NCBI RefSeq assembly: GCF_900107965.1
Contig: NZ_FNVU01000016.1
Location: forward strand, 62,001-126,000
Source of the DNA: Actinacidiphila yanglinensis
Lineage (GTDB): Bacteria > Actinomycetota > Actinomycetes > Streptomycetales > Streptomycetaceae
DNA: 64,000 bases
Direction of reading: 5' to 3'
The translations under genes and the position numbers were made by a program. The notes below the pieces were generated by a model that was given only the letters and a program-made list of their open reading frames with translations, did not search any database and was not told the origin of the DNA. This document shows positions 43,316 through 51,866 of this stretch, one piece after another (position 1 is the stretch's first letter; each line of letters begins with the position of its first letter).

Positions 43316-43884
43316 TGAGCCCGCGACCGCACTTGGGGGATGAACGCCACTTGACGAGAACAACCGTGGCGGCGGTAGTTGTCTCTGTCCTCATGGCAGG
43401 TCTGACTGCTGCCTGTGATGGGCACAAGAACAGCGAGGGCCGCGTGGGCGATCACTACACTGTGCTCGCGACGTACGTCACCGGCGGCGTGCACTGGCAG
43501 CTGGACGCATTCAGGGATGCCAACGGCAGTTTCTGCATGGGAATCAACGGCCCTAAAGGCCCCGACGCCACCGCGAACATCCCGTGGGTGAACGCCGCAT
43601 GTGGCTTCGATGATTCGGACTCCGGCGGATACTATGGAGGCGGAGACGCACCAGGGAAAAATGCCTTCGTTTCCTACGGGCCCCTTCCCGGCAAGGCGGT
43701 GGGTGTGCGGGTATCCACCAAAGAAGTCGTGCCGACCAAACCGCTCCCCAAAGGGCACGACCTGCCCGACGGCCGGTACTGGATCTTTTACCAGCCGGCG
43801 TCTTGGCCTGGGAAAGGAGCCAAGGCGGTGGAACCCCAGCCCCTGGACGCCTCAGGGCGAAAGGTTGCATTCAAGAAATTCTGA
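43315..43884 (+). CDS. Putative lipoprotein coupled to the amidase-like gene
   Basis: About 189 aa. ATG 43315 overlaps the preceding TGA (GTG 43312 also possible). N-terminal hydrophobic segment ending in a lipobox-like LTAAC (TTVAAVVVSVLMAGLTAACD), then a beta-rich domain with GDHYTVLATYVTGGVHWQLD and SFCMGINGPKGPDATA. Translational coupling to a secreted enzyme makes it a candidate partner or immunity lipoprotein. No family recognised. Confidence 0.65.
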   Translation: MSPRPHLGDERHLTRTTVAAVVVSVLMAGLTAACDGHKNSEGRVGDHYTVLATYVTGGVHWQLDAFRDANGSFCMGINGPKGPDATANIPWVNAACGFDDSDSGGYYGGGDAPGKNAFVSYGPLPGKAVGVRVSTKEVVPTKPLPKGHDLPDGRYWIFYQPASWPGKGAKAVEPQPLDASGRKVAFKKF

Positions 43885-44092
43885 ACGACGAGGTGGACCA
43901 GGAGGAGTTCATGCCGCAGGTAGTGGGCTTGATCACTCATGGAGGCCGAAGGGCCCTCCTGCCAGCGCGGGAGGCCCGGAGTGCCTGGTCGGATACCCCC
44001 TCACGAACCGAGCCCGTTCCTGCGTACGCGGTTGGGCACGTTCATGTGCACGCCGACACGAGAATCGGATTATCCCGAGGTCGCCGGGCGTA
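43885..44092. other. Short stretch without a gene
   Basis: GC-rich, with a hairpin-like ggccctcctgccagcgcggg region (43956-43977) that could act as terminator for the preceding operon. Nothing else seen. Confidence 0.35.
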
Positions 44093-44284
44093 CGGGGGCA
44101 GCGCCAGGCCGGCCAGACGTTCGGGGCCCGCGCCCTGGTCGATGAGCATCCGGGCAAGGCGGTTTGCCTGTTCGTTCACCTCCGCGTACGAGAGCTGTGG
44201 ACTCTCGGAGATGATCGCGGTGCTTCGAGGGAACTTCCTCGCGGTCTGTTCCCATAGTTCCGCAAGCGTCTGCGACGTCAACTG
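44093..44284 (-). pseudogene. NRPS adenylation-domain N-terminal fragment
   Basis: About 64 residues: QLTSQTLAELWEQTARKFPR, STAIISESPQLSYAEVNEQA, NRLARMLIDQGAGPERLAGL. This is the opening of an amino-acid adenylation domain (L-x-Y-x-E-(V/L)-N core A1-A2 region). No more of the NRPS is present. Confidence 0.75.
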
Positions 44285-44611
44285 GCCACCCTGGCGGTCG
44301 CCCGCATTCTCGAAACGGTGAGCGAGACAGTCGCACGACCGGGTGCGCGAGCTGGATCCGGCCGACGCGAAGGCGTACAACTGCGCCAACAGGACTCCCT
44401 GGTGGGCTCGTTGGTCTCGACAACCTTGAGATGCACCGGAGGCCCTGCCCTCAGACGCGCGCCACCTCCGGAGATCACCCGACCGGGAAGACAAACTCGA
44501 ACCCACGCTCACCACGATCTATAGAGCAACGGGCTCTTAGTGGGCGGTTCGTGAGGTGATGTCCGTTTCTTGCTGAGGTGGGGGCAGGGACGCTGGTGGA
44601 GGTTGTGCCAG

Positions 44612-45010
44612 CTATTGCTTCCTGGCGAAGTTGCCGGTGTCGGCCTCGGTGAGGATCCCGAGTTTGACCAGGCGTTTCAGCTTGGCGCGGGTGCCTTCGA
44701 CGTACTTCGGCAGGAGTTCGTGGCCGAGGGCTTCGCAGACGTCTTTGGCTCGTAGTGGCTCGGCCGTGCGGTTGAAGTCGGCGAGGATGCGTGGGTAGTC
44801 GGGGTGGTCGGGCAACTCCGGCGGGGATGGGGGGAGCCGGTCGGCGAGGCCGGTGACCGTCTTGCGGGTGATCGTGAGGTGGTCCAGATGCGTCTGGGCC
44901 TCCCGCAGCCGGGTCTGCAGGTCTTCGATCTGTGCGCGCAGGTCGTCGGCCAGTGCCTGGGCGGCATCTTCCTGGAGGTCCAGGGCTTCGAGCAGGGGCT
45001 GGATGTTCAC
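44612..45010 (-). CDS. IS5 accessory winged-helix protein
   Basis: 132 aa. A coiled coil (LADDLRAQIEDLQTRLREAQ) leads to a winged-helix region (EPLRAKDVCEALGHELLPKY, LKRLVKLGILTEADTGNFAR). The start overlaps the transposase stop. A homologue lies behind a transposase remnant at 25613-26032. Possible role: regulation of transposition or DNA-end binding; not shown. Confidence 0.75.
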   Translation of the reverse strand: MNIQPLLEALDLQEDAAQALADDLRAQIEDLQTRLREAQTHLDHLTITRKTVTGLADRLPPSPPELPDHPDYPRILADFNRTAEPLRAKDVCEALGHELLPKYVEGTRAKLKRLVKLGILTEADTGNFARKQ

Positions 45011-45855
45011 GCTGCTGCCTCCTGCGCCGTGCGCCAGGTGGGGGCGTTCGCGCCGGTGAGGCGTCGGGCCATCACGTGGGTCATCGCCCAGTAGACGCGG
45101 GAGGCGGAAGAGGAGGGTCGGTGCTCGTAGTCACGGACCAGGCGCCGGTGCAATATCAGGATCCCGTAGGTCTGCTCGACCCTCCACCGCTTCGGCTGGG
45201 GCACGAACCCCTTGTCCTGCGGGTTGCGTGCGACGATCTCGACGTCAATGCCCAGGCCGGCGCCGTGCTCGACGACCTTGTTCTTGAAGCCCTGGTCCAT
45301 GACGGCTTTGCGGACGCTGTGGCCGGTGTGCTCGACAGCCCGGTCCAGCAGGATGTTGCCCGCGGCGTTGTCGTGAGTGTTCGCAGCGAGGACGGCGACC
45401 GCGATGACCAGGCCGAGGACGTCCACGGCCAGGCCGCGTTTGCGGCCGGATACTCGCTTGGCCGGGTCGTGCCCGGTCGTGGAGGCGGGGACTCCGGCAG
45501 CGACATGGAGACTCTGGGTGTCCAGGACCACCAGGGTCGGGTCCTCTAATCGGCGGGCGCGTTCGCGGACCTGGCAGCGCAGGAGTTCATGGATGACCTG
45601 GTCGGTCCGGTCGTCCCGCCAGGCGGCGAAGTAGTAGTACGTCGCGCTCTTGGGCGGCAGGTCGTGCGGGATGTAGGCCCACTGGCAGCCGGTCCGCCCC
45701 TGGTAGAGGATCGCGTTCACGATCTCCCGCATCTCGTAGGCCCCCTGATAACCGCTGACCGAGCGGTGCCGGTCCTTCCACGCGGTGATCACCGGCTCGA
45801 TCAACGACCACTGCTCGTCCGATAAGTCACTCGGGTATGACTTGCGTTCACTCAC
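45007..45855 (-). CDS. IS5-family transposase
   Basis: 282 aa. DUF4096-like N-terminus (YPSDLSDEQWSLIEPVITAW, GCQWAYIPHDLPPKSATYYY), then a DDE domain: VVLDTQSLHVAAGV, GRKRGLAVDVLGLVIAVAVL, and RWRVEQTYGILILHRRLVRD with the catalytic Glu. Full length. Confidence 0.9.
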   Translation of the reverse strand: MSERKSYPSDLSDEQWSLIEPVITAWKDRHRSVSGYQGAYEMREIVNAILYQGRTGCQWAYIPHDLPPKSATYYYFAAWRDDRTDQVIHELLRCQVRERARRLEDPTLVVLDTQSLHVAAGVPASTTGHDPAKRVSGRKRGLAVDVLGLVIAVAVLAANTHDNAAGNILLDRAVEHTGHSVRKAVMDQGFKNKVVEHGAGLGIDVEIVARNPQDKGFVPQPKRWRVEQTYGILILHRRLVRDYEHRPSSSASRVYWAMTHVMARRLTGANAPTWRTAQEAAA

Positions 45856-45958
45856 CCCGTCACATCACCAGATCAACAACCGCAGACAGTCGGACTCCGC
45901 CCTACTTCCACACCATCAGGCGACAGCAGACCCACTCAAAGACTCACGAACCGCCCAC

Positions 45959-46351
45959 TTAGCCTCGGGCTTTCACCGGTTGAGTTGCGCAACGGTTGAA
46001 TCTCATCGTCCGAAGTGCCGCTGACGTGCAAGGTTGGGATTCGTGGAGGGTCCCGCCCGTCGCGGGGGTTCGAGCACTTCGCAGGTGAAGCGGGACTCTG
46101 CAACGGGCTGCTCAGGACGAGATACGCTCGCGGTGATGAGGTCGCCCGCACGGTAAAGAACGGGACCCGGGGTGCGGACAGGGTCGTTTGCCTCATCACC
46201 CTCGGACAGATCGAGTGCGTCGGCTGGACTGCCGAGAGTCACGCGAGTTGACTGTCCAGCAGGTGATCAGCTCAACGAAAAGTGCCTCTGACCAGCAAGA
46301 ATGAGGATTGTCGAGGTCCTTGTTCCTGCCACCGCCGGAGGCACTTCCCAG
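45959..46351. other. Stretch between IS5 and IS1380 elements
   Basis: Overlapping short ORFs on both strands (46015-46251 plus, 46003-46242 minus), neither recognised. The IS1380 left end probably begins near 46285 (cctctgaccagcaag). Confidence 0.4.
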
Positions 46352-47728
46352 GTGAAGAAGAATACCGGGTTCTACCCACACGTCCGTGTGGGCGACGGTG
46401 GCCGTTCAGTGGTCTCGCAGGCTGGAGCGGTTCTACTGGTCGAGACGGTCCGAAAGTCCGGTCTGGGCCGGGCGATATCGACGGCGTTGCGGCCTTGGCG
46501 CAAGCCGCGGGCCGTGCACGATCCAGGGAAGATCCTGCTGGACCTGGCTGTGGCGGTGACACTGGGCGGGGACTGCCTGTCGGACATCGGCCTACTTCGG
46601 GCCGAGCCCGGCCTTTTCGGGCCGGTGGCCTCCGATCCGACCGTCTCACGGCTGGTCGAGACCCTGGCCGGGGCCGGTCCCCGCGCGCTGACCGCGATCC
46701 GCCGGGCCAGGGCCGAAGTCCGCGAGCGCGTCTGGACACTGGCCGGCGCCGACGCCCCCGACGCGGACGGGCAGGTGATCGTGGACATCGACGGGGTGCT
46801 GGTCCTCGCGCACTCCGACAAACAGGACGCGACCGCGACATGGAAGAAGACCTTCGGGCACCATCCGCTGGTCGCGTTCGTCGACCACGGCCCGGCCGGT
46901 TCCGGAGAGCCGGTGGCAGCACTGCTGCGGCCCGGGAATGCGGGAAGCAACACCGCCGCCGACCACATCACCACCACGAAACTCGCCCTGGCCCAACTAC
47001 CCAAACAGCACCGGCGGGGAGTCTCGACACTGATTCGCACCGACTCCGCAGGCGGCACCCACGAGTTCCTCAACTGGCTCACCACACGTGGCCGGTGGCT
47101 GTCCTACTCGGTCGGGATGACCATCACCGACGCCGTCCACCACGCCGTGCTGCAGATCCCGGGCCCGGCATGGACCCCGGCAGTCGAACCCGACGGAAAG
47201 ATCCGGGACGGCGCCTGGGTCGCCGAACTCGCCGGCGACGTCCTGAAGGCCTGGCCGGCGGGGATGCGGCTGATCGTGAGGAAGGAACGGCCGCACCCAG
47301 GCGCCCAGTTGCGGTTCACCGACGCCGAAGGCATGCGCCTGACGTGCTTCGCCACTAACACCACCGACACCGCGATCTCGACGCTGGAACTGCGACACCG
47401 CCAACGCGCCCGGGCCGAGGACCGCATCCGCGCCGCCCGGCACACCGGCCTGCGCAACCTCCCCCTGCACCACACCGCCAGCAACCAGCTCTGGCTGGAG
47501 ATCGTCCAGCTCGCCCTGGACATCCTCGCCTGGATGCCCATGCTCGCCCTGACCGGTCAAGCCCGCCGCTGGGAACCCAAAAAGCTCCGACTCAGGCTGT
47601 TCTCCGCCGCCGCCCACCTGGTCACCACCGGCCGCCGACGCATCCTCCGCCTTGCCCGCCACTGGCCCTGGACCACCACGATCACCAGCGCCTTCACCCG
47701 GCTGCAAGCCCTACCGAACCCCGGCTGA
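46352..47728 (+). CDS. IS1380-family transposase
   Basis: About 458 aa from a GTG at 46352 (GGAGG ten bases upstream); an ATG at 46301 is also in frame. KILLDLAVAVTLGGDCLSDI, VIVDIDGVLVLAHSDKQDAT, RTDSAGGTHEFLNWLTTRGR and LWLEIVQLALDILAWMPMLA are typical of this family. Full length; element ends not resolved with certainty. Confidence 0.85.
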   Translation: MKKNTGFYPHVRVGDGGRSVVSQAGAVLLVETVRKSGLGRAISTALRPWRKPRAVHDPGKILLDLAVAVTLGGDCLSDIGLLRAEPGLFGPVASDPTVSRLVETLAGAGPRALTAIRRARAEVRERVWTLAGADAPDADGQVIVDIDGVLVLAHSDKQDATATWKKTFGHHPLVAFVDHGPAGSGEPVAALLRPGNAGSNTAADHITTTKLALAQLPKQHRRGVSTLIRTDSAGGTHEFLNWLTTRGRWLSYSVGMTITDAVHHAVLQIPGPAWTPAVEPDGKIRDGAWVAELAGDVLKAWPAGMRLIVRKERPHPGAQLRFTDAEGMRLTCFATNTTDTAISTLELRHRQRARAEDRIRAARHTGLRNLPLHHTASNQLWLEIVQLALDILAWMPMLALTGQARRWEPKKLRLRLFSAAAHLVTTGRRRILRLARHWPWTTTITSAFTRLQALPNPG

Positions 47729-48061
47729 CCAGCAACATCAACCCACCCCGACAAGTACCCGAATGCCTCCGGAACCGTGGAACCCGGCGCCCACCCGACA
47801 CGACAGCCGGGCCACCGACCTGCCCACCCTCACACCAACCCCAGTCCCGGCACGCAAAAAGCCCCCGCCGGCATCCAACGAGGGCTCATGCAAGATCGAG
47901 GTTAGAACTACTACTGAGGTTGTAGCTGTGGTGTCGTCGCGATGAGACCGATGCCCGGCGTGAGTGACCTCCTTGGCTCGGAGGGGCTCGGACGTCCGGC
48001 AGGTCCACAGGGTGGTGGTAGTAGTACCGGGAATCCGAAGCAGTATAGAGAGGAGACCGGG
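47729..48061. other. Stretch downstream of IS1380
   Basis: Holds the probable IS1380 right end (near 47901) and the upstream region of the next gene. The sequence ctactgaggttgtagct at 47910-47926 resembles the IS630 left terminus at 48612 and could be an old or secondary element end. Confidence 0.35.
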
Positions 48062-48607
48062 ATGGCTGACTCCCGGGATACGGCTGAAGGTCCCACGTCG
48101 AAGGCGTTGGCCTGTGCAACGGCGATTCGAGCCGGAGGTGCGCTGTACATCCTGGCCGAAGCGACCGGACTGGAGGAGGCCTATTACGGTGCGGACGCGG
48201 GGATCCAGGCCGGGATGATCGCGCTTACACGGCAACGTGAAGTCAAGCACGACATCATTTGCTCTGCCATCGACGACTGCTCGTCACTGAGCACACGGTA
48301 TCCAGAGACCACGGCTGCCGCAGCCTTCTTCGGCGCCGGCATCTTGGTGATCCGGATGGTCCTTGTACTGATCGGCGAGGATCGCTCCGACGTTTCTTTG
48401 CAGCGGATCAACGACAAGGCCCGAGAGGCCGCACGCCTTTGGCCGACCGCCATTGACGCGGGAGCCCAGAGTTCGCTGGTCGAGTTCGAGGCCGCGTGCC
48501 AGAACACAGCAGTTGAAGTGCTCGGCCACGGTGGAGCGAGGGCCCTACGCGAGGAGGCCGGCAAGCACGCCCTCGTCTATCGCCGTGCAGCGCAGGCACT
48601 TCGCTGA
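48062..48607 (+). CDS. Hypothetical helical protein
   Basis: 181 aa from ATG 48062 with GAGAGGAG upstream. Helical throughout: SKALACATAIRAGGALYILA, a hydrophobic stretch TTAAAAFFGAGILVIRMVLV that may be membrane-associated, and charged C-terminal helices (INDKAREAARLWPTAIDAGA). No recognised family. Immediately followed by the IS630 element. Confidence 0.55.
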   Translation: MADSRDTAEGPTSKALACATAIRAGGALYILAEATGLEEAYYGADAGIQAGMIALTRQREVKHDIICSAIDDCSSLSTRYPETTAAAAFFGAGILVIRMVLVLIGEDRSDVSLQRINDKAREAARLWPTAIDAGAQSSLVEFEAACQNTAVEVLGHGGARALREEAGKHALVYRRAAQALR

Positions 48608-48611
48608 GGCG

Positions 48612-49232
48612 CTACTGAGGATTTAGCTCTGATGGGTTCGGCGTGAGGCCGGTGCCGGTGAGGCATCCGTCGATGAGGTCGCTGCGGTATTGGACTTCGC
48701 GCAGGCCTCGGCGGAGGGTGCGCATGAGGTGTTCGGGGTCGGTGAAGTGTGTGTTGGCCTGGCAGCGGCGGCGGAGCAGGGACCAGATGCCTTCGACGGG
48801 GTTGAGTTGGGGTGCGTAGGGCGGCAGGTAGTAGATGGTGAGCCAGTCGTGGGCGTCGGCGAAGGCCCGCATGCGGGCGTCGCGGTGGACGTTCAGGTTG
48901 TCCCAGGCCAGGACGATAGGCCGGCCAAGCTGGCGGTGTGCGGTGATGAGCAGGTCGCGGTAGTCAGTCCAGGCGAAGCTACGGCGCCCGCCGACCTTGT
49001 GGTCGCGATGGATGATCGGCCGGTATATCAGGCGGGAGCGTTCGCCGGGTCTGTAGCAGGTCAGGGCGGCGATGGAGATCCGACGCTGGGAGCGTCCACG
49101 GACCCGGACGACGGGGGTAGTCCCGCGGCGGGACCATGTGCGTGAGGTGGGCGGCGTCATCGAGAAGCCCGCCTCGTCTTCGAAGACGAGGTAGGCGCCG
49201 AGCGCCGCCGCCGTAGTTCCACGAACGGCCAC
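48612..49232 (-). CDS. IS630 transposase, orfB (DDE domain)
   Basis: 206 aa. LVFEDEAGFSMTPPTSRTWS, PIVLAWDNLNVHRDARMRAF, LPPYAPQLNPVEGIWSLLRR are the D-D-E motifs of IS630. It overlaps orfA by 76 bp in another frame and is probably expressed by programmed frameshifting. Confidence 0.85.
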   Translation of the reverse strand: MAVRGTTAAALGAYLVFEDEAGFSMTPPTSRTWSRRGTTPVVRVRGRSQRRISIAALTCYRPGERSRLIYRPIIHRDHKVGGRRSFAWTDYRDLLITAHRQLGRPIVLAWDNLNVHRDARMRAFADAHDWLTIYYLPPYAPQLNPVEGIWSLLRRRCQANTHFTDPEHLMRTLRRGLREVQYRSDLIDGCLTGTGLTPNPSELNPQ

Positions 49233-49763
49233 GTCTCCTTCACCCAGCCGGCCACGGCCGCATCGTCGCGCTCGGTGGCCCGTCGGGCGGGCACCCGGTG
49301 GCTCCAGCCGTGACGGCGCAGCATCTGGCTGATGCCCGACAGCGTCATTTTCTTGTGGAACCGGCGCCCGATGAGGGTCTTGATCCGCGACAGGGTCCAG
49401 GTCTGATCCGGCCAGCCGTGCGCTACCGGGCCCTTGTCAAGCTCTTTCTCCAGTACGGCGAACAGTGCGTCGCTCAGCTTGGGCAGCGATGCCGGGCCCG
49501 TCGAACGCACCCCGTCCACGCCGGCATCCTGCCAGGCGCGCCGCCACCGTTGCACCGAGCGGACACTGACCCGTAACTCCCTGGCGACCTCGACGCAGGA
49601 GGTCCCCGCGGCGAACCGCTCGACGGCCTCCAGGCGGATCCGCTCGCGAAATGCCTGCCGTTCAGGCGTCAACCCACCACCTTGCGGATACCTCATACAA
49701 CCGGCATACCGCGACGATCACACCCGGTCAGCCCCAAACGACATCCCAGCTGCAAAGTCAGTA
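48613..49763. mobile_element. IS630-family element with TA duplication
   Basis: Termini tactgaggatttagct (left) and the complement of tactgactttgcagct (right) are imperfect inverted repeats bounded by TA on each side, the IS630 target. It carries a transposase split over two reading frames. Confidence 0.75.
49157..49696 (-). CDS. IS630 transposase, orfA (HTH domain)
   Basis: 179 aa. RERIRLEAVERFAAGTSCVE, VARELRVSVRSVQRWRRAWQ and RRFHKKMTLSGISQMLRRHG are the paired HTH region. The join to orfB falls around VKETWPFVE. Confidence 0.85.
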   Translation of the reverse strand: MRYPQGGGLTPERQAFRERIRLEAVERFAAGTSCVEVARELRVSVRSVQRWRRAWQDAGVDGVRSTGPASLPKLSDALFAVLEKELDKGPVAHGWPDQTWTLSRIKTLIGRRFHKKMTLSGISQMLRRHGWSHRVPARRATERDDAAVAGWVKETWPFVELRRRRSAPTSSSKTRRASR

Positions 49764-49804
49764 ACGGAATGACTCATTGAGGCATCGTCGGGCCCTGGGG
49801 CAGT

Positions 49805-50551
49805 ATGGGGCAGTGGGTAGCAGACAGGTGCGAGGATGCTGTCGTGTTGGATGCGATCAACGCGGTGGACTGGGGTGCCATACCGGGCCATCCGGACTGG
49901 TATGAACCAGCTCGTGCCGAGCGCGGTCTGCGCGCGCTGGCGGATGCGGCGAACCTGGTGGAGGCGGCTGAGGCCAGCTCGCTGCTCGGCGGCGGCGGAA
50001 TCGTCCATGGCCACAGTGCCGCAGTGTTTCCGGCGGCCGCGGTCGCGACCCCTCTGCTCCTGGACATCGCGCAGCAGGGTCACCCGGCGGCACGGGACGC
50101 CGCGTTGGGGCTGGTCGATGAGGCCCTGTCGTCCTATCCCCACGGCGAGTACACGCGGGTGACGACGTCCTTCGGCGCAGCAGTCCCGATCTGCTGCGCT
50201 ATCGCCCACCAGTTGCGAACTCGCTCAGCTTTCCTTGTTGGACTGGGCAAGCGGGGCGGGGCACTGCTTGCAGATGCGGCCAAGCACTGGCGTTTCGAGA
50301 TCCGAGAGTGCGTCGCCGACAGCAATGACACGGCAGCTTTCGGGACTCTGGTCGGCTGTTTCCCGAGCGGCGTGCACGCAGCGGAACTACACGTCGGGGG
50401 CGAGATCGCCGTGCTGGACGAGGTTGCCCTCGAATATCCACCCGTGGACGGCTCTGTTGAAGCGTGCCTGCGTGTGACGGGATGGCGTCCAGTTGAACTG
50501 CCGCCCGGCGCCGTGCTGTTCGCAGCAGAGTGCAGCGAACGCGTGCACTGA
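49805..50551 (+). CDS. Hypothetical protein
   Basis: 248 aa from ATG 49805; a GTG at 49841 (VLDAINAVDWGAIPGHPDWY) with GCGAGG upstream is an alternative. HEAT-like helices in the middle (LLLDIAQQGHPAARDAALGL, VDEALSSYPHGEYTRVTTSF, ICCAIAHQLRTRSAFLVGLG), then a beta-rich end. I do not recognise the family; the layout resembles immunity or armadillo-type hypothetical proteins. Confidence 0.6.
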   Translation: MGQWVADRCEDAVVLDAINAVDWGAIPGHPDWYEPARAERGLRALADAANLVEAAEASSLLGGGGIVHGHSAAVFPAAAVATPLLLDIAQQGHPAARDAALGLVDEALSSYPHGEYTRVTTSFGAAVPICCAIAHQLRTRSAFLVGLGKRGGALLADAAKHWRFEIRECVADSNDTAAFGTLVGCFPSGVHAAELHVGGEIAVLDEVALEYPPVDGSVEACLRVTGWRPVELPPGAVLFAAECSERVH

Positions 50552-50565
50552 CCAGCCTCTACAGT

Positions 50566-50745
50566 TCACGGTCCATGCGGTACAGGGGCCGTCTGCCCTC
50601 GTGGGGTGAGACGCCTCCAGAAGATGAGTGCGCATCCCAACGTGAGGAATGCTTCGTGGATGTCGTCGCGTATCTCCCAGCGAATCCGTAGGCGGCGGAA
50701 CCAGTGCAGGTGAGCGAAGGCGCGTTCCACGACCCAGCGTTGGGT
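50566..50745 (-). pseudogene. IS5-type transposase C-terminus cut by second IS
   Basis: Reads TQRWVVERAFAHLHWFRRLR, IRWEIRDDIHEAFLTLGCAL, IFWRRL, the typical end of an IS112-like IS5 transposase. It is interrupted at 50746 by the next element. Confidence 0.85.
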
Positions 50746-51807
50746 GCCTAACGAGCTCGTGCATGGTTGGCGGTGGCGCGTCGAGACCTTGATCCTTGAT
50801 CATGGTTTGCGTGGTGGGGAACCGGGTTCGTGCAGCGATTATCCGTAGTCAGCGGATCACCGGGCTGACGCCCGACGTGATCGCTGAACTCGTTGCGGAG
50901 ATTGGCCCGTTGTGGCACGAGCGCCACCAAGCGGCACTCGCCGCGCGCCCTCGGCGCAGGGCCATGGGTGCTGGAGCCAAACACAAACTGGTCTTCGTGG
51001 ACCGGCTGTTGGCCACCCTCGTCCATCTCCGACACGGCGCCACCCATGACGTGCTGGCCTGCTGGTTTGGTGTCGACCGCTCCACCATCACGCGTGCAAT
51101 CAGTGAAGTACGGCCCCTGCTGGCCGAACGGGGCTGCACCATCGCCCCTGGCCAGCAGTTGCGTACTCTCGCTGAGGTCATCGACTACCTCGGCGCCGAG
51201 GGACGCACGGGGATCATCGACGGGACCGAGGTCCGAGTGCGCCGCCCAGCCGCCGGACGCAAGGACCGGGAGAGTTCATCTCCGGGAAGAGCAAGCAGAA
51301 CGCCGTGAAATCCATGGTTGTCACGGACGCCGACGGGCGGCTGCTGTTCTGCAGCCCGGCCGAGCCGGCCAGCTGCGCGGACATCACCCACGCCCGGAAG
51401 TTGGGCCTGGTCAACCTCTTGGCTGACGGCCCAGCCGTGGAGATCCTGGCCGACGCCGGATACCAGGGTCTGGGCGCCCAGACCGGAGGCCGTGTGGTGA
51501 CGCCACCGCACCGCAAGTTCAAGAAGAACCCACCCGAGTGGTACGAGGAGATCCACCAGCGCCGGCGCAAGGCCCACTCCTCACGACGCATCCGGGTCGA
51601 GCACGGCATCGGCCATATGAAGAACTGGAGATCCCTCGCCCGTCACCACGGCCGACGCGAGCACATGAGCGACATCCTCCAAGCCGTCGCAGGCCTCCTC
51701 TCCCACCAACAGACCGCCACGGCGGCAAGCGGTACACAATGGTGAACACGACCGTCGGCCCGAGGCTCTCGACGCGCCACCGCCAACCATGCACGAGCTC
51801 GTTAGGC
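50746..51807. mobile_element. IS5-family element with ~41-bp inverted repeats, nested
   Basis: Perfect inverted repeats start gcctaacgagctcgtgcatg (50746) and end with its complement at 51807. Inserted into the older IS5-type transposase to the left; the other half of that target is not on the right side, so a deletion followed. Confidence 0.85.
50796..51745 (+). CDS. IS5-family (DDE_4) transposase in two frames
   Basis: The first frame (50796-51308) carries AELVAEIGPLWHERHQAALA, THDVLACWFGVDRSTITRAI and GIIDGTEVRVRRPAAGRKDR; the second (51305-51745) KSMVVTDADGRLLFCSPAEP, EILADAGYQGLGAQTGGRVV, RVEHGIGHMKNWRSLARHHG. The continuity lies across a +1/-1 shift near 51265-51305, either programmed frameshifting or inactivation. 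Confidence 0.8.
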
Positions 51808-51866
51808 GCGGTGTTTCATGACACTGGTGCCGTGTCACGGCACCAGTTCAGGTACTTCAAGGTGCA

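Larger units (their letters stand above)
44540..45958. mobile_element. Complete IS5-family element with 3-bp target duplication
   Basis: Termini gtgggcggttcgtgag (left, 44540) and ctcacgaaccgcccac (right, ending 45958) are exact inverted repeats flanked on both sides by tta, giving a 3-bp duplication (YTAR-type target as in IS427/ISL2-like IS5 members). Encodes a transposase and a winged-helix accessory protein overlapping by ATGA. It looks intact and possibly active. Confidence 0.85.

Noticed and set aside
46285..47901. Exact IS1380 boundaries
   Set aside because: The two putative ends match too weakly and no target duplication was seen, so only the transposase gene is annotated.
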